This document shows, piece after piece, positions 27,084-37,077 of a DNA stretch of 64,000 nucleotides. Within the stretch, counting starts at the first letter, position 1; each line of letters opens with the position of its first letter. Source of the DNA: Paenibacillus contaminans (GTDB lineage: Bacteria > Bacillota > Bacilli > Paenibacillales > NBRC-103111); contig NZ_QMFB01000002.1 of NCBI RefSeq assembly GCF_003285015.1, positions 186,001 to 250,000 of the forward strand. Reading direction: 5' to 3'. A program made the translations under genes and the position numbers. The notes beneath the pieces were generated by a model. It was not told the origin of the DNA and did not search any database. It saw only the letters and a list, made by a program, of their open reading frames with translations.

Positions 27084-28064
27084 ATGAATAAGCAGTTCTT
27101 TCGTTTCCGCTTCTCCAAAAAGCCGTTTGAAAATAAAATCGTTTGGTGGCTTAAAACGCTTATGCTTCCTTGGTGATACTCCCGTTCATTATAACATTTT
27201 CGGAGCATATAGCACATTATATCAAACATACGTTCTTATTTATTGCGTTATTATGTGAATTTTTAGGGGCCTGAAAAGAGATGGCTATCATTCAAAAAAG
27301 GTATGCCTACCATTGTCTACGATACTAGGCCTTCAAAACGTTCTCCGGTACGCGAAACAATGTCCCCAAAAATGAAAGTTTCCTTCTAATTCCGACTGGT
27401 GGTGAGGGGCATCATTGTCAGGTTAAGCGACTGCAGCTCGCTTCGTTTGTTCGGCTTTATTTGCCGCTCGCTCGAAACCACGTGCCAATAGGCAAGGGAC
27501 TGCTGGAGTCCGAATTTGCCCACTTGAAGAGAAGAAGAACGCGCGGTGCAGTGCTGGAGTTCGATTTTACCTACTTGGAGTGAGGTTTTTCACGTTGAGA
27601 TTGTAAAACCGCTCTGTAAGCAGGTGTTGTCGGACTGGAGAGGTAGTCAAGGGCCATTCTCCTGCTCCAATTGGGCAAAATCGAATTGCGGGAGTGGCAC
27701 TTTCGAAAGCGGAGAGAAGTAAAGGAAGTGCCGGTTCATCATGGCCGCACAGATGCAGCAAGAGAGAACATGAAGCCGCATGTTGGGATCGGAAAAGGGA
27801 AAAAAGCCGCGACGGACGACGGAGATGCGGGGCGGCTACCCTGGCAACATTAGGGGGGCTTGTTTCGTCACAAAATCGCTTCGCATCATTTCCTAGACCG
27901 TACAGTAAAATGGCTGCCCGGAGCATGTACTCAAGACAGCCTAGCTAATTGGAACAAGCCTCGCATTATGCGCCTCATTCCCGGCGGAATTGACCATTGA
28001 CGAATCCGGCTCGGTATCTGGAACAAATCCCGCTCAATACCGGAATTACGCCGTTACCGGCCTG
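27084..28064. other. Non-coding kilobase with degenerate repeats
   Basis: No gene is supported. Contains the sirtuin upstream region (27084-27250) and a patch of related repeats (27501-27695), then loosely repeated GGAACAA...CCGCnnnAT blocks at 27950-28040. ORFs here are Arg/Ser/Cys-rich and lack ribosome sites. Confidence 0.6.
27501..27695. repeat. Three copies of a degenerate intergenic repeat
   Basis: Copies at 27501-27534 and 27552-27585 (51 bp apart) share TGCTGGAGTYCGAWTTTRCC then CTACTTGGAG-like sequence; a third at 27661-27695 is inverted (CAATTCGATTTTGCCCAATT on the minus strand). Resembles a dispersed intergenic repeat family rather than coding sequence. Confidence 0.55.
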
Positions 28065-29288
28065 CTAAGACAGCTTCTTCATCGCCAATGCCTGAAAATC
28101 CTCCAGCTCGAAAGCGTAATTGTAGATGCCGAAGAAAGGCGGAATTAAATCCGGATTGGCCTCTACCAAACGGTAAACCGCCATTTGCTCTTCCGTAAAC
28201 GGCACATTCACGGAAAATTGGCAGCCCAGATGGAATCGGGACATCAGCTTGCGCTCCATTTCCTGCTGGTACGTTACGGCCAATTCGTCCCAGCTGCCGT
28301 TCCAATCGTCTTTGCCGGCGAGTATTTCGGCCAACAGCCGGGCGCCGAACAATGCGTCATGCATCCCTTGCCCGATCGTCGGATCCTTAAAGCAAATCGC
28401 ATCGCCGACGAGCGCCCAGCCTTTGCCCATTCCCCGGTACCAATGATTGTCATAGCCGTGCAGGCCTTTGACATGCTCCGCCACTTTCGAGTGAGCCAAT
28501 CCCTGCTGCAGCGTCGTTCCGGCAAAATCGCGGTCGATCAGCTCGCGTATGCCGGCTTCCGCATCGGTTTGAAACCGCTCCAGCGTCCTCTTGTCATCCA
28601 TCGGAAACATGGTCCCGAATACATATAAGTTATCGCTAGTCGGAAATACGATCGCGTAATTTCCATTTTTCCTGTAAAATTCGAGACCGATTTCCCCTTC
28701 CTGCTTGTAGTTCGAGAGATAGCACACATAAGAAGCATATCCGGTCGGAACGCCGATCAGCCTCTCGCTGTTCGCCAACCGGCGTACCGCCGATAGCCGG
28801 CCGTCGGCGCCAACGACAAGCTTGGCGCGGTATTCCTGCCGATTCCCGCTCCGATTCTGCCCGATAACGCCTGCCACGGTATCGCCCTCCATCACCAGCT
28901 GCGACACTTTAAAACCTTCCATGACGGTTACCCCCGCCTGGGAACGGGCATGCTCAAGCAAAATGCCGTCCAAATGCGTTCTGCGGATGCAAAGGCATCG
29001 CGTCTCGCCGTCTACCTCAGGGAAGCGCCCGTCGATGACGGCGTCCTCGAACTCGATTTTGGCCCGCCGGTATACCGGCGTATTCGTCTCCAGCAGCTTG
29101 TCGAGAACCCCCATATCCTTCAGCATTAGCAGCGAATTGTTGAAGAAATTATGGGTGGATAACGTATCGCTGGGAAACTCCGCACGATCCAGAAGCAGCA
29201 CGCCGAAGCCTCGCTTGGACAGCTCGTAAGCAAGTGTTGAACCCGCAAGCCTTGCTCCTACAATAATAACGTCATACGTATCGTTCAT
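28065..29288 (-). CDS. FAD-dependent monooxygenase/geranylgeranyl-reductase-like oxidoreductase
   Basis: 407 residues. N-terminal Rossmann FAD site DVIIVGARLAGSTLAYELSK (GxGxxG variant GARLAG), RRTHLD, the DG motif KLVVGADGRLSAVRR, and the second FAD motif WALVGDAICFKDPTIGQGMHDAL. Ala replaces the second Gly of the dinucleotide motif, seen in this family. GGGAGGG before ATG 29288 sets the start. Acts on an unknown small aromatic or isoprenoid substrate; no biosynthetic cluster surrounds it. Confidence 0.85.
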   Translation of the reverse strand: MNDTYDVIIVGARLAGSTLAYELSKRGFGVLLLDRAEFPSDTLSTHNFFNNSLLMLKDMGVLDKLLETNTPVYRRAKIEFEDAVIDGRFPEVDGETRCLCIRRTHLDGILLEHARSQAGVTVMEGFKVSQLVMEGDTVAGVIGQNRSGNRQEYRAKLVVGADGRLSAVRRLANSERLIGVPTGYASYVCYLSNYKQEGEIGLEFYRKNGNYAIVFPTSDNLYVFGTMFPMDDKRTLERFQTDAEAGIRELIDRDFAGTTLQQGLAHSKVAEHVKGLHGYDNHWYRGMGKGWALVGDAICFKDPTIGQGMHDALFGARLLAEILAGKDDWNGSWDELAVTYQQEMERKLMSRFHLGCQFSVNVPFTEEQMAVYRLVEANPDLIPPFFGIYNYAFELEDFQALAMKKLS

Positions 29289-29520
29289 TACTATCGCCCT
29301 CCCATTAGGTAAGTATCTCAAAGCCCGGAGTATTCCTCCGCCATCGGACCGAACCCTTGAACCGATTGTATCAAGCGGGGGAGAAGCCGAAGTCTATCGA
29401 AAGATATAACTGGAGGATATATCTTTTGCGCAAGTACTTTATAGATGAAAAAATAAATGCTTATCATTCCAAAAATCAAAAAAAACGAACCGCCTTAGTC
29501 AGCGATCCGTTTCCGTATGT

Positions 29521-32166
29521 TCATCGTATGATTCCAGCCTGCTTCGCGGCCCGCAGTGCTTGAACGCGCCCCTTAGCCTGAAGCTTCGCGTAGATGCGGT
29601 GCAAATGCAGCTTTACCGTTCCCTCCGTCAAAACTAGCTTGGCCGCGATCTCCTTGTTGGATAAGCCTAAGGAAAGCTGTCTCAGCACCTCCGTCTCCCG
29701 TTCCGTCAGCGTGTGAACGCCGGCCCGCATCCCGCGTGATGGTTCATCCGTATCACGGCTCGGCTCACCTGCGGCCGATAGCACCTTACTCACGTAATCG
29801 AGCGAAACACCTTCCTCATTCCCCGGCATCTCCCCTTTTCGGCGAAGCTCCGCGTAGCTGCGAAGCATCGGCAGGAGCAGAGCGCCTTCATCGGCAAATG
29901 TGCGCAAATATTGCTCCGTCTCGCCTAGCGTAAGCGCCTCGTGCAGCTCCTTTAAGCCGTCCCGCTCGATGCTTGCCCGCTCCCGATAACGGCAAATCGC
30001 AAGAAGCAGCTTGCTTTCCACGATCCCCAGCGTCCGTCCTGCAGCCGTCGACGACCGGAGGAGACGTTCGGCGGTTCCGAGCGCTTCCGCGAATCGCCCT
30101 CTCCACAGCAGCATGCGGATCCGCGACAGCGTTTCGAATTGCTCATGAACGGGGATTTGCGTATGCTCGTTAAGGGGCCGGCGCGACAGCCAGCGATCGA
30201 CGCCTTCTGCGTCCCCTTTCGCCGCCAAGCAGCGGACCAAGAAAGCGTCCAGCAAACCGTACCAATGGGACGCATCTTTCCCCATTCCAAGCAGCTTCCC
30301 CATTGCGTCGCGCACAATGCGGATTGCGCTCTCTATATCCGCTTCCGCCATCTTCAAGCGCGCCATCGTTACTGTAGCGGGGACATATGCGCCGAGACAG
30401 CCGCGCTTCTCCGCCGTTTCCATTGCGGCTGTTGCGCAAGCGGCAGCCCGTTCGAGATCGTTCATCTCGTAATGCAGCTCGCATACCGCCGCAAGATGAT
30501 AGGCGCTGTAGCTGGAATCCTGCATGCCGTTTTTGGCGAGAAATTCCCCATACAGCCGGTGATAGGCCTCCGTATGCCCGAGCCTGCCGCAAAACCCGTA
30601 AAGCCCCCCGATCAAAGGAACGACGCCTTCATTCATTTCGATAAAGCCGAACATGATTTCGGATTCATCCAAAATATAATGCGCCTCTCGTTCGTTAAGC
30701 CGCTGCAACAGCTCGTAGGTGCCTTCAAAGTTGCCTTCCATAAGCGTGCTCATATTGGCAAAAATAATCGCATCCTCACGAACCTTCGCGATCAGCCGTT
30801 TATCGCCGCTATCCCTGAGCCTCTCCTGCGCCTTGGCCAGCTTTGCCAGATTCAGCTTCGTCCGCTCGAACTTGCCTGTCAGCAAATCGGCCCAAGCATG
30901 GATCAGCAGCGGCAGCGGCTTCTCCGCAACCGCAGAAGGCAGCTGGCGAAGCCAGCGGTAAAGCGTCGCAAACTCCCTTCGCTTCAGGAGCTTTACTGCG
31001 CATTCGGGGAGCAGGTCACCGGCGCGTTCGAAATCGCCTGCCAGCAGTGCGTGATCGATCGCCTCCTCGAGGCAGCCGTTCCGGTCAAACCAGTCGCTTG
31101 CTTTTGCATGCAAACGGATGATCTCATCTGCGGCTTCCTGCTTCAATCTACTGCGCAAAAAATCGCCGAAAAGATGATGGTATCGGAACCAATACCGCTC
31201 GCCGTCAAGCGGAATGACGAATAAATTGGCCTGTTCGATGTGCCCGAGCAGTTCTGCCGCCGCGTCCGTCTCCGTAACCGCTGCGCATAAATCGGCATTC
31301 ATTCGCCCCAGAACCGACGTCCTGATCAAGAAATAACGGACCGCCTCCGGCAGCTGCTCGATCACTTCCTCCATCAAGTAATCGACGAGATATCTGTGAT
31401 TTCCGTTAAACTGGTTCAACGCCCAGCCGTGTCCGTTCTGTCGGGCAAGAGCGGCGAGCTGGATGCTTGCGATCCAGCCTTCCGTGCTTGACGCAATCAG
31501 GCCTAACTCTTCGCCGGAAGGCGACTCGCCCATATACCCGGTCCAGAAGGAGCCGATCTCATCCGGACTGAACTTCAATTCTCCGATGCCGATTTCGTTT
31601 AGCTGTCCTTTTGCACGCAGCATGGCGACCGGGATCGGCGGTGTTCTCCGGCTGATGATGCAAACATGGATCGATACGGGCAGACTCTCAAGGAAATAAC
31701 GGAGTGAGCGGTGTATTTCGTCGGCTTCCACCAGATGGTAATCGTCCAGAACCAGCACCATCGGCTCTTGAACGGCGGCCAGATCGTTAACGAAAATCGC
31801 GATCAGCTGCTCGACCGAAAGCGCTGCCGGCGATTGCAGCAGCGACAGCGCTTTTTGGCCGACGCCAAGTCCTCCGCCCCTGCAAGCAGCGATTACGTAG
31901 CTCCAGAAACGCTGCAAATCGTTCTCCCCCTTGTCGAGGGATATCCAGCCGGAAGGACAGGACAAACGGCGAATCCAATCGCCGACAAGCGTCGTTTTGC
32001 CGTATCCGGGGGGAGCCGTAACGGTAGTCAGCCTGCATTGCAGCGTACGGGACATCTTGGCCAGCAGGCGCGGTCTCGCAATGAAATTCGGCGGGTTATT
32101 CGGGGTATAAAGCTTTGTGGATATCAATTGTTCGGCTTTCAAGAAACCATCCACCCTAACATGCAC
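29521..32166 (-). CDS. MalT-like LuxR-family ATP-dependent activator (LAL)
   Basis: 881 residues. Short N-terminus LISTKLYTPNNPPNFIARPRL, Walker A APPGYGKTTL (about 50), Walker B-like MVLVLDDYHLV, helical-repeat (TPR-like) sensor middle, and a C-terminal LuxR helix-turn-helix (818-881, TERETEVLRQLSLGLSNKEI). The family binds ATP and an inducer and then activates transcription. GTG start with AGAGG upstream; start uncertain by a few codons. The regulated genes are not evident; the monooxygenase downstream is one candidate. Confidence 0.92.
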   Translation of the reverse strand: MHVRVDGFLKAEQLISTKLYTPNNPPNFIARPRLLAKMSRTLQCRLTTVTAPPGYGKTTLVGDWIRRLSCPSGWISLDKGENDLQRFWSYVIAACRGGGLGVGQKALSLLQSPAALSVEQLIAIFVNDLAAVQEPMVLVLDDYHLVEADEIHRSLRYFLESLPVSIHVCIISRRTPPIPVAMLRAKGQLNEIGIGELKFSPDEIGSFWTGYMGESPSGEELGLIASSTEGWIASIQLAALARQNGHGWALNQFNGNHRYLVDYLMEEVIEQLPEAVRYFLIRTSVLGRMNADLCAAVTETDAAAELLGHIEQANLFVIPLDGERYWFRYHHLFGDFLRSRLKQEAADEIIRLHAKASDWFDRNGCLEEAIDHALLAGDFERAGDLLPECAVKLLKRREFATLYRWLRQLPSAVAEKPLPLLIHAWADLLTGKFERTKLNLAKLAKAQERLRDSGDKRLIAKVREDAIIFANMSTLMEGNFEGTYELLQRLNEREAHYILDESEIMFGFIEMNEGVVPLIGGLYGFCGRLGHTEAYHRLYGEFLAKNGMQDSSYSAYHLAAVCELHYEMNDLERAAACATAAMETAEKRGCLGAYVPATVTMARLKMAEADIESAIRIVRDAMGKLLGMGKDASHWYGLLDAFLVRCLAAKGDAEGVDRWLSRRPLNEHTQIPVHEQFETLSRIRMLLWRGRFAEALGTAERLLRSSTAAGRTLGIVESKLLLAICRYRERASIERDGLKELHEALTLGETEQYLRTFADEGALLLPMLRSYAELRRKGEMPGNEEGVSLDYVSKVLSAAGEPSRDTDEPSRGMRAGVHTLTERETEVLRQLSLGLSNKEIAAKLVLTEGTVKLHLHRIYAKLQAKGRVQALRAAKQAGIIR

Positions 32167-32333
32167 CGTTTTCCTCTTTTTACCACGAGGATCAAGTATT
32201 TGTAAATCCTCCGGAAGACCGAAAATGGAACTAGAAAAGGAGTTGGCCGCTGATCAGAACGACGCAAGACGCGCCGCATTCCACCCTCGGAAGCGACGCG
32301 CTGAAAGCTTAATCAAGCGTTTGAGGGCAAGCC

Positions 32334-33464
32334 CTACCAAGGCGGGCTATCGTCCGTACCGCCGCCGTCGCCGCTCTCGTAACGGTTGACGGCCGCTTGA
32401 TCGTCCCGCTTCTTGATGCGGCTGACGACATCTTCCAAATCTTCGGGGTGCAGCAGCTCGATCGGCGATACGCCCTTATCGAATTGCAGCGAATCGCCGA
32501 CGACGATCGCCGCATAGCGGCCGTTCAGCCGCGCGATGAACACATTTTCGCCGAACTGCGCCATCTGCCCTTTGATCGCGACGCCGTCCAGCTTGAAGGC
32601 CATTTCAATATCGGGCTTATGTTCGATGATGCGCTGCGTCGCTTCGACTACCGTATCGTGCGTCCATTTTTCCTGCAGCTCGCGCTTCTCGCTGGCCGCC
32701 CAAAACTCGAGGCTCTGCTCCTCTTGCTCGCGTTCCTCGCTCTGCGCGCCCTGCCACTTATCTTCCATATATTCCTGAACCATCGTCATGACCTGCTCGT
32801 TCACGATGACGGGAATCGCTTTTTCGTAATCGATAAATTTGAGAAAATCTTCGAAATATTTGGCATGGGACGCCTGATGTATTTTCAGCTCCCATTCCTC
32901 CAGCGTGCCTTCCTCCGGCATATGCGGGTATTGGATCGATTTAATGTTTCTCGCGTTAATCGCCATCTGCACGCTCTTAATGAGGCTGTGCTCGTCTGAA
33001 ATCGAGGCGATTTTGGGCTCGAAGTCGCATTTCATGACGAAAACGAACGGCTCGTCGAAATATTTGTTCAGCTTGGCCGAAGCCACGACGAACGCGCCGC
33101 CGCGAACCGAGCTCGTTTCCATATAAGCGCGCACCAAATCGTCGCTGCACGTATGAAACTGCTCTTTCGATTCCGCTATGCGGAGCCGCTGAAGCAAATT
33201 ATAATTCGGATTGCTTGTCAGCTCGTGCCCGGGCTCGACGATAAACCTTCCGATTTTGGTCGGCGCATTTTCCGTATTCGGATTTTTTTCCACTTTGCGC
33301 TTGCAGATGCGGGCGAATTCGCCGTCGAGAAACTCCTTGATCTCGCTTTCGTAGTAAGATTCCCTGTCCAGCGTCTGATAGTGCTTGTAGTTCTTGGCGG
33401 ATTGGGCGTCCTGGCCCTCCGTCTGTATGACGATAAATGAAAGAAACTGTACCGAAAAATCCAT
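32334..33464 (-). CDS. DUF3900-like hypothetical protein
   Basis: 376 residues, soluble, no signal peptide. Begins MDFSVQFLSFIVIQTEG; central segment SVRGGAFVVASAKLNKYFDEPFVFVMKCDFEP resembles nucleoid-associated NdpA-like beta sheets; a Glu-rich stretch (SEEREQEEQSLEF) is followed by a conserved-looking C-terminal domain ending in an acidic Gly tail. I believe this is the Bacillales DUF3900 family but cannot check. AGGGAGC precedes the ATG. Monocistronic. Confidence 0.7.
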   Translation of the reverse strand: MDFSVQFLSFIVIQTEGQDAQSAKNYKHYQTLDRESYYESEIKEFLDGEFARICKRKVEKNPNTENAPTKIGRFIVEPGHELTSNPNYNLLQRLRIAESKEQFHTCSDDLVRAYMETSSVRGGAFVVASAKLNKYFDEPFVFVMKCDFEPKIASISDEHSLIKSVQMAINARNIKSIQYPHMPEEGTLEEWELKIHQASHAKYFEDFLKFIDYEKAIPVIVNEQVMTMVQEYMEDKWQGAQSEEREQEEQSLEFWAASEKRELQEKWTHDTVVEATQRIIEHKPDIEMAFKLDGVAIKGQMAQFGENVFIARLNGRYAAIVVGDSLQFDKGVSPIELLHPEDLEDVVSRIKKRDDQAAVNRYESGDGGGTDDSPPW

Positions 33465-33576
33465 GTTGACGCTCCCTATCGCAATTTCTGCCGAACGTTA
33501 AGTCCGCCTTCCAGTATACCAGATTTAGCGCATGACCGAAGCCGGTATTCTGCAAAAATTGTAACGGGTTACCCGG

Positions 33577-33626
33577 ACATACAAAAAAACGCCTCTATCC
33601 GGCAACCGGACGAACAGCGTCGCTCT
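33577..33626 (-). terminator. Weak terminator after the CheY-like gene
   Basis: Imperfect hairpin around TCCGGTTGCCGGA, followed on the minus strand by seven T; 22-70 bp after the stop. Confidence 0.4.
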
Positions 33627-33647
33627 GCAATGCGGAAAGCCCTGTAT

Positions 33648-34019
33648 TTATCCGTTCTCAACCGGCAGCAGATGACGTACGGCAAGCTCCAGACGTTCCT
33701 TGATCAGCGGCTTTACGATAAAATCTTTAGCCCCGATCGCGATGGCGTGCATGACCATTTCCTTCCTCCCGATCGCCGAGCACATAATAATATTGGCGCG
33801 ACGGTCGAGCGCGATCATTTTTTTGGCAGCCGTAAATCCGTCCATATCCGGCATCGAAATGTCCATCGTCACGAGATCGGGGCGCAGCAGCCCGTAATGC
33901 TTTACCGCATCTTCGCCGTTTCCCGCTTCCGCCACTACTTTAAAATCCATCGTTTCAAAAATACCGCGCAATATTTGCCTCATAAACGCCGCGTCATCCA
34001 CAATCATGACCGTATGCAT
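33648..34019 (-). CDS. Single-domain CheY-like response regulator
   Basis: 123 residues, receiver domain only. Acidic pair Asp8-Asp9 (VDDAAFMRQ), phosphorylation site Asp53 (LVTMDISMP), Ser81 at the switch position and Lys103 (VKP). The VDDAAFMR and IMCSAxG strings are shared with Bacillus CheY. GAGGG six bases before ATG 34019 sets the start. No kinase, chemotaxis or flagellar gene is adjacent, so its partner is unknown. Confidence 0.9.
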   Translation of the reverse strand: MHTVMIVDDAAFMRQILRGIFETMDFKVVAEAGNGEDAVKHYGLLRPDLVTMDISMPDMDGFTAAKKMIALDRRANIIMCSAIGRKEMVMHAIAIGAKDFIVKPLIKERLELAVRHLLPVENG

Positions 34020-34300
34020 GTCCATCCCTCGCTTAGCCGTATCCAAAATTCATTGACATTAGGAAAAATTGTACAATAAGCCAATGAACAAATTCTGAAC
34101 ACATCTATCAAGGATGAACGATCATGCCCCATCAAGGCACAGGCTAGGATGAAAATTAGGCGCGGCGATCGAGCATTTTTCGTAAAAACGGCTTTGCTGC
34201 CTTCTGAGGGGAACGATCTGGCCGAAATCTTGATTCAGATATAAAAAACAATCGGCGCCGGCCGTCAGGCTTGCTCCGATTGCGGATCTTTTCCGTTCCG

Positions 34301-35434
34301 TTACTGCCGTTTCTCTTGCCAAATCCGATACCAATTCAATACTTCGCCCTTAAGGGGAACGCCATACTCCTTAAGCAGCATGTCCGTAAGCAGCGCAACC
34401 TGCCGTTCCACGCCGTGGCGATCGCCGATGGCATCATAAAGCCGCATTAGCGAAAAATAGCTGTTTTCCGCATGAGGGCTTAGCTGCTGCATCCGTTCTT
34501 GAAGCGCAATCGCTTCGACGAAGCGGCGGCTCGCCGCAAGCTGCTCGGAAACCTGCTCGGCATGCTTTAAGCAAATAATCCGCAAACGTTCCCGTTCGCT
34601 CTCGGCCCACAAATAATCGTACTCGGCCAAGAAGTCGCCGCGGTAAAGCTCCAGCAATTTCAGATGAACCGGCAGCGTATTTTCCGATAGAGCCGGCGCT
34701 TCGCGAATGCTTCGTTCCCAAACGAGCACGTCCAGCTCCGCACCGTTCAAATCCAGCAAATACCCTTCGTCGCGGTTATCGATTCGGATCGTTACCCCGA
34801 TCGCTTCTAGCGCTTTTCGCATTTGGTAGACGGTCGTATACAGCTGGGTAAGCCCCTTCTTCCAATCCGCATCGGGCCAGAGCAAGTCCATCAGCGTCCC
34901 TTTGCGGACAGGCTGACCGCACCTGTAGAGCAAGTAGGCGAACAGCTCCTGAGCCTTGGCCGTCCGCCAGCGCAGCGATTGCGGCTCGCCGCGATCGACC
35001 TCGATTTGCAGCGTTTGGAAGCAGCGAATGAAAACAGGGCTGGCGGAAAATTCGTTCACCTGCGGGCGCTGCTTGCGAACGTCGATCAGCCGCTGCAGCG
35101 TCTTAACCAAACGGTCGCGCTTGACGGGCTTTAGCACATAATCAAGCGCGTTTACTTCAAAAGCCTTGACCGCATATTCGTCGTAGGCGGTCACAAAGAC
35201 GATATCCGCGCTGGGCACATCGTTATTAAGCTGCTCTGCGGCCTCGATACCGGTCAGGACAGGCATGTTGATGTCAAAAAAAACAACGTCGGGCTGCTCT
35301 TTGCGCGCCGCTTCAAGAGCCAGCAGCGGGTCGCGGTATTTGCCTATTACCTCTACTTCGCTTTGCTCGCAAAGCAGTTTTTCCAAGCTATCGAGCGCCA
35401 AACGCTCGTCATCCACAAGAATGGCTCTCATCAT
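34301..35434 (-). CDS. Response regulator with SARP-type (BTAD) output
   Basis: 377 residues. Receiver domain 1-120 (Asp8/Asp9, phosphorylation Asp54 in FFDINMP, VLKPVK), a winged-helix OmpR-like DNA-binding segment about 135-230 (AKAQELFAYLLYRCGQPVRKGTLMDLLWP), and a BTAD helical domain to the end. Resembles the regulators found with 7TM-type histidine kinases in Paenibacillus, but no kinase gene is beside it. GGAGGTG upstream of ATG 35434. Confidence 0.9.
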   Translation of the reverse strand: MMRAILVDDERLALDSLEKLLCEQSEVEVIGKYRDPLLALEAARKEQPDVVFFDINMPVLTGIEAAEQLNNDVPSADIVFVTAYDEYAVKAFEVNALDYVLKPVKRDRLVKTLQRLIDVRKQRPQVNEFSASPVFIRCFQTLQIEVDRGEPQSLRWRTAKAQELFAYLLYRCGQPVRKGTLMDLLWPDADWKKGLTQLYTTVYQMRKALEAIGVTIRIDNRDEGYLLDLNGAELDVLVWERSIREAPALSENTLPVHLKLLELYRGDFLAEYDYLWAESERERLRIICLKHAEQVSEQLAASRRFVEAIALQERMQQLSPHAENSYFSLMRLYDAIGDRHGVERQVALLTDMLLKEYGVPLKGEVLNWYRIWQEKRQ

Positions 35435-35821
35435 GTTCCTACACCTCCGCAATGGGCGACAAATCTCGACGGCCATCCTACGGTTCGCATCGCTGCAAAG
35501 CAGAAGCTCACGATCGATAAGCCTGTTCGTTTCAGCTTACCACATTCTCCTGCGAGCGACGAATACGCACCGTTAGAAATGACATAAGCAGCCTTCTCCA
35601 AAATTCGATACAGGCTTCCCCATCTCCTTCATCGGCCAACAAGCAAAAACCTTCAACCCACTCTTATACTGTGGAATTGAAGGTTTGGTTGCGCGAAGTC
35701 ATGAAAATACTGCCCTGGACGTACCGCGACAATCGCGTCCCGACCCCAGTACCTGAAGGTATGGCTCATTTTTACGATCGATGCTCCGGATTTACGTTAC
35801 TTGAGCCATACCCCGATTCCA
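35435..35821. other. Non-coding spacer with two hairpins
   Basis: No gene. Holds the terminator at 35647-35686 and a second hairpin, GGTATGGCTCA paired with TGAGCCATACC (35759-35812), both downstream of the minus-strand bpsA-like gene, plus the upstream region of the BTAD regulator. Confidence 0.6.
35647..35686 (-). terminator. Terminator of the bpsA-like gene
   Basis: Stem AAACCTTCAA / TTGAAGGTTT with an inner CCA/TGG pair; on the minus strand it is followed by TTTTTGC. About 135 bp after the stop. Confidence 0.75.
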
Positions 35822-37012
35822 TTACGGACTGAGGTCGTCCGAACGCTCCGCCGTCTTCTTACCGATCAGATCGAACGTATCGTTCGCGCAAACGCGGCAG
35901 CCTTCGTTCTTCAGTTGTTCTACCGTCACGATGTCTTCCTGGAAGCCGACGACGGCGGAATGGCCGCACTGCTTGCAGCGGTAAGTCCTGACGGTTCGTT
36001 TGACTTCGCCGGTATACAGCGCATCTTCGAAAGCCCCGCCGATATCCGGAGCCGTCTGCTCCGTCGTCTTGAGGACGATCATCTGGCTTCTGTTTCCGAT
36101 CATTTCCGCACCTTCGTACTCGTTAAAATGGGGAATGACCTCCTTCGCCACCAGCCCCATGCGTACAAACTCCCGCTGTATGGCCAGCAAAACATCGGGG
36201 GCTTTATGGGCGAACGACAAGAAAATCGGCAGGCCCTTCGCCTTCTTGAGGCCGCTGATCCCTCTGGAAATAAAGAGATTCAGCCCCTGCAGCGTATAAG
36301 GCGGATCGGTGAAAAAGCAGTCGTATCGCCCTTGCAGCTCTTCCGGAAGCGGCTGCCGCAAATCCAAGCGATGGCACGTAACCGGCAGCCCTTCGCGCCC
36401 GGCGATTTCTCGAATATAGCTTAAAAATCTCTCGTCGATATCTGCGACATGTATCGTGGCTTTAGGCTCGTTTATGTCCGGGAACAACCGTTTCAGCAGA
36501 AAGCCGAGCGATACGCTGACAAAATCGTCGTCGCCGACGCATAACACTTTTTTACCGATCAGCGAGTGGTCCCGTAAACATAGGATGGCGCGAGCCAGAC
36601 TGGTTTCCGGCGTGCACTTCGATTGATCGATTTGCACATTGACTTGGGGACGTGCTTGGAATAAGTCCCGAAGCGACGATAACACGTCCGGCAGCTCGCT
36701 ACGCCAATCCGTTTCCTTCGCCGCCAGCTTTTGGTACAAAGTCTTGTCCAGCCCCTTATATCCCCAGTCGTTCTCGATATACGCATTTCCTTCGGCCGTA
36801 CAGCGGACGCCGCGTTCCTGTTCCAGCACGCCCTCTTTAATCAATTCCTTCTTGATCGCCGCGGCAACGGGAACGGGCAAAAGCGTTTTTCGCGCCAGCT
36901 CCTTTGTAGAAATCCCCGGTTTGAAATAACACTCTAACAAAAGCTGCTCGATCACCCGAGTCCCCTCTTGAATACGTACTCGCGCGTTTGCTTCCTCGAT
37001 AACATTTTTCAC
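35822..37012 (-). CDS. bpsA: Branched-chain polyamine synthase homologue (BpsA-like aminopropyltransferase)
   Basis: 396 residues. N-terminal winged helix about 15-80, Rossmann aminopropyltransferase domain with VLCVGDDDFVS (about 156-164), HVADIDERFLSYI and FFTDPPYT (about 234), the motifs of N4-bis(aminopropyl)spermidine synthase from Thermococcus. A C-terminal zinc-ribbon-like extension (CKQC ... CRVC, about 343-377) is added. Such enzymes transfer aminopropyl groups from decarboxylated SAM to spermidine. The start is a GTG preceded by GGTGGGAG; it overlaps the stop of a 22-residue leader ORF (GTGA). An intrinsic terminator sits just upstream. The branched product is inferred. Confidence 0.82.
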   Translation of the reverse strand: MKNVIEEANARVRIQEGTRVIEQLLLECYFKPGISTKELARKTLLPVPVAAAIKKELIKEGVLEQERGVRCTAEGNAYIENDWGYKGLDKTLYQKLAAKETDWRSELPDVLSSLRDLFQARPQVNVQIDQSKCTPETSLARAILCLRDHSLIGKKVLCVGDDDFVSVSLGFLLKRLFPDINEPKATIHVADIDERFLSYIREIAGREGLPVTCHRLDLRQPLPEELQGRYDCFFTDPPYTLQGLNLFISRGISGLKKAKGLPIFLSFAHKAPDVLLAIQREFVRMGLVAKEVIPHFNEYEGAEMIGNRSQMIVLKTTEQTAPDIGGAFEDALYTGEVKRTVRTYRCKQCGHSAVVGFQEDIVTVEQLKNEGCRVCANDTFDLIGKKTAERSDDLSP

Positions 37013-37077
37013 GTTACTCCCACCTGTCCGTTTTTTTCTGCACAAAAAAAAGGGAAGAAAATGAACATAGCGTCCAT
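37009..37077 (-). CDS. Possible 22-residue leader peptide overlapping the bpsA start
   Basis: ATG at 37077 preceded by AAGGGAAG, reading MDAMFIFFPFFCAE... and stopping in a TGA that overlaps the GTG of the bpsA-like gene (GTGA). The ORF spans the whole terminator hairpin and U-tract, which encode the Phe-rich part. Translation through it could couple to bpsA initiation and disturb the hairpin. Too short to prove as a gene. Confidence 0.4.
   Translation of the reverse strand: MDAMFIFFPFFCAEKNGQVGVT

Noticed and set aside
27567..27948. Two overlapping ORFs in the repeat-rich spacer
   Set aside because: Cys/Arg/Ser-rich, no ribosome sites, and they cover the degenerate repeats.
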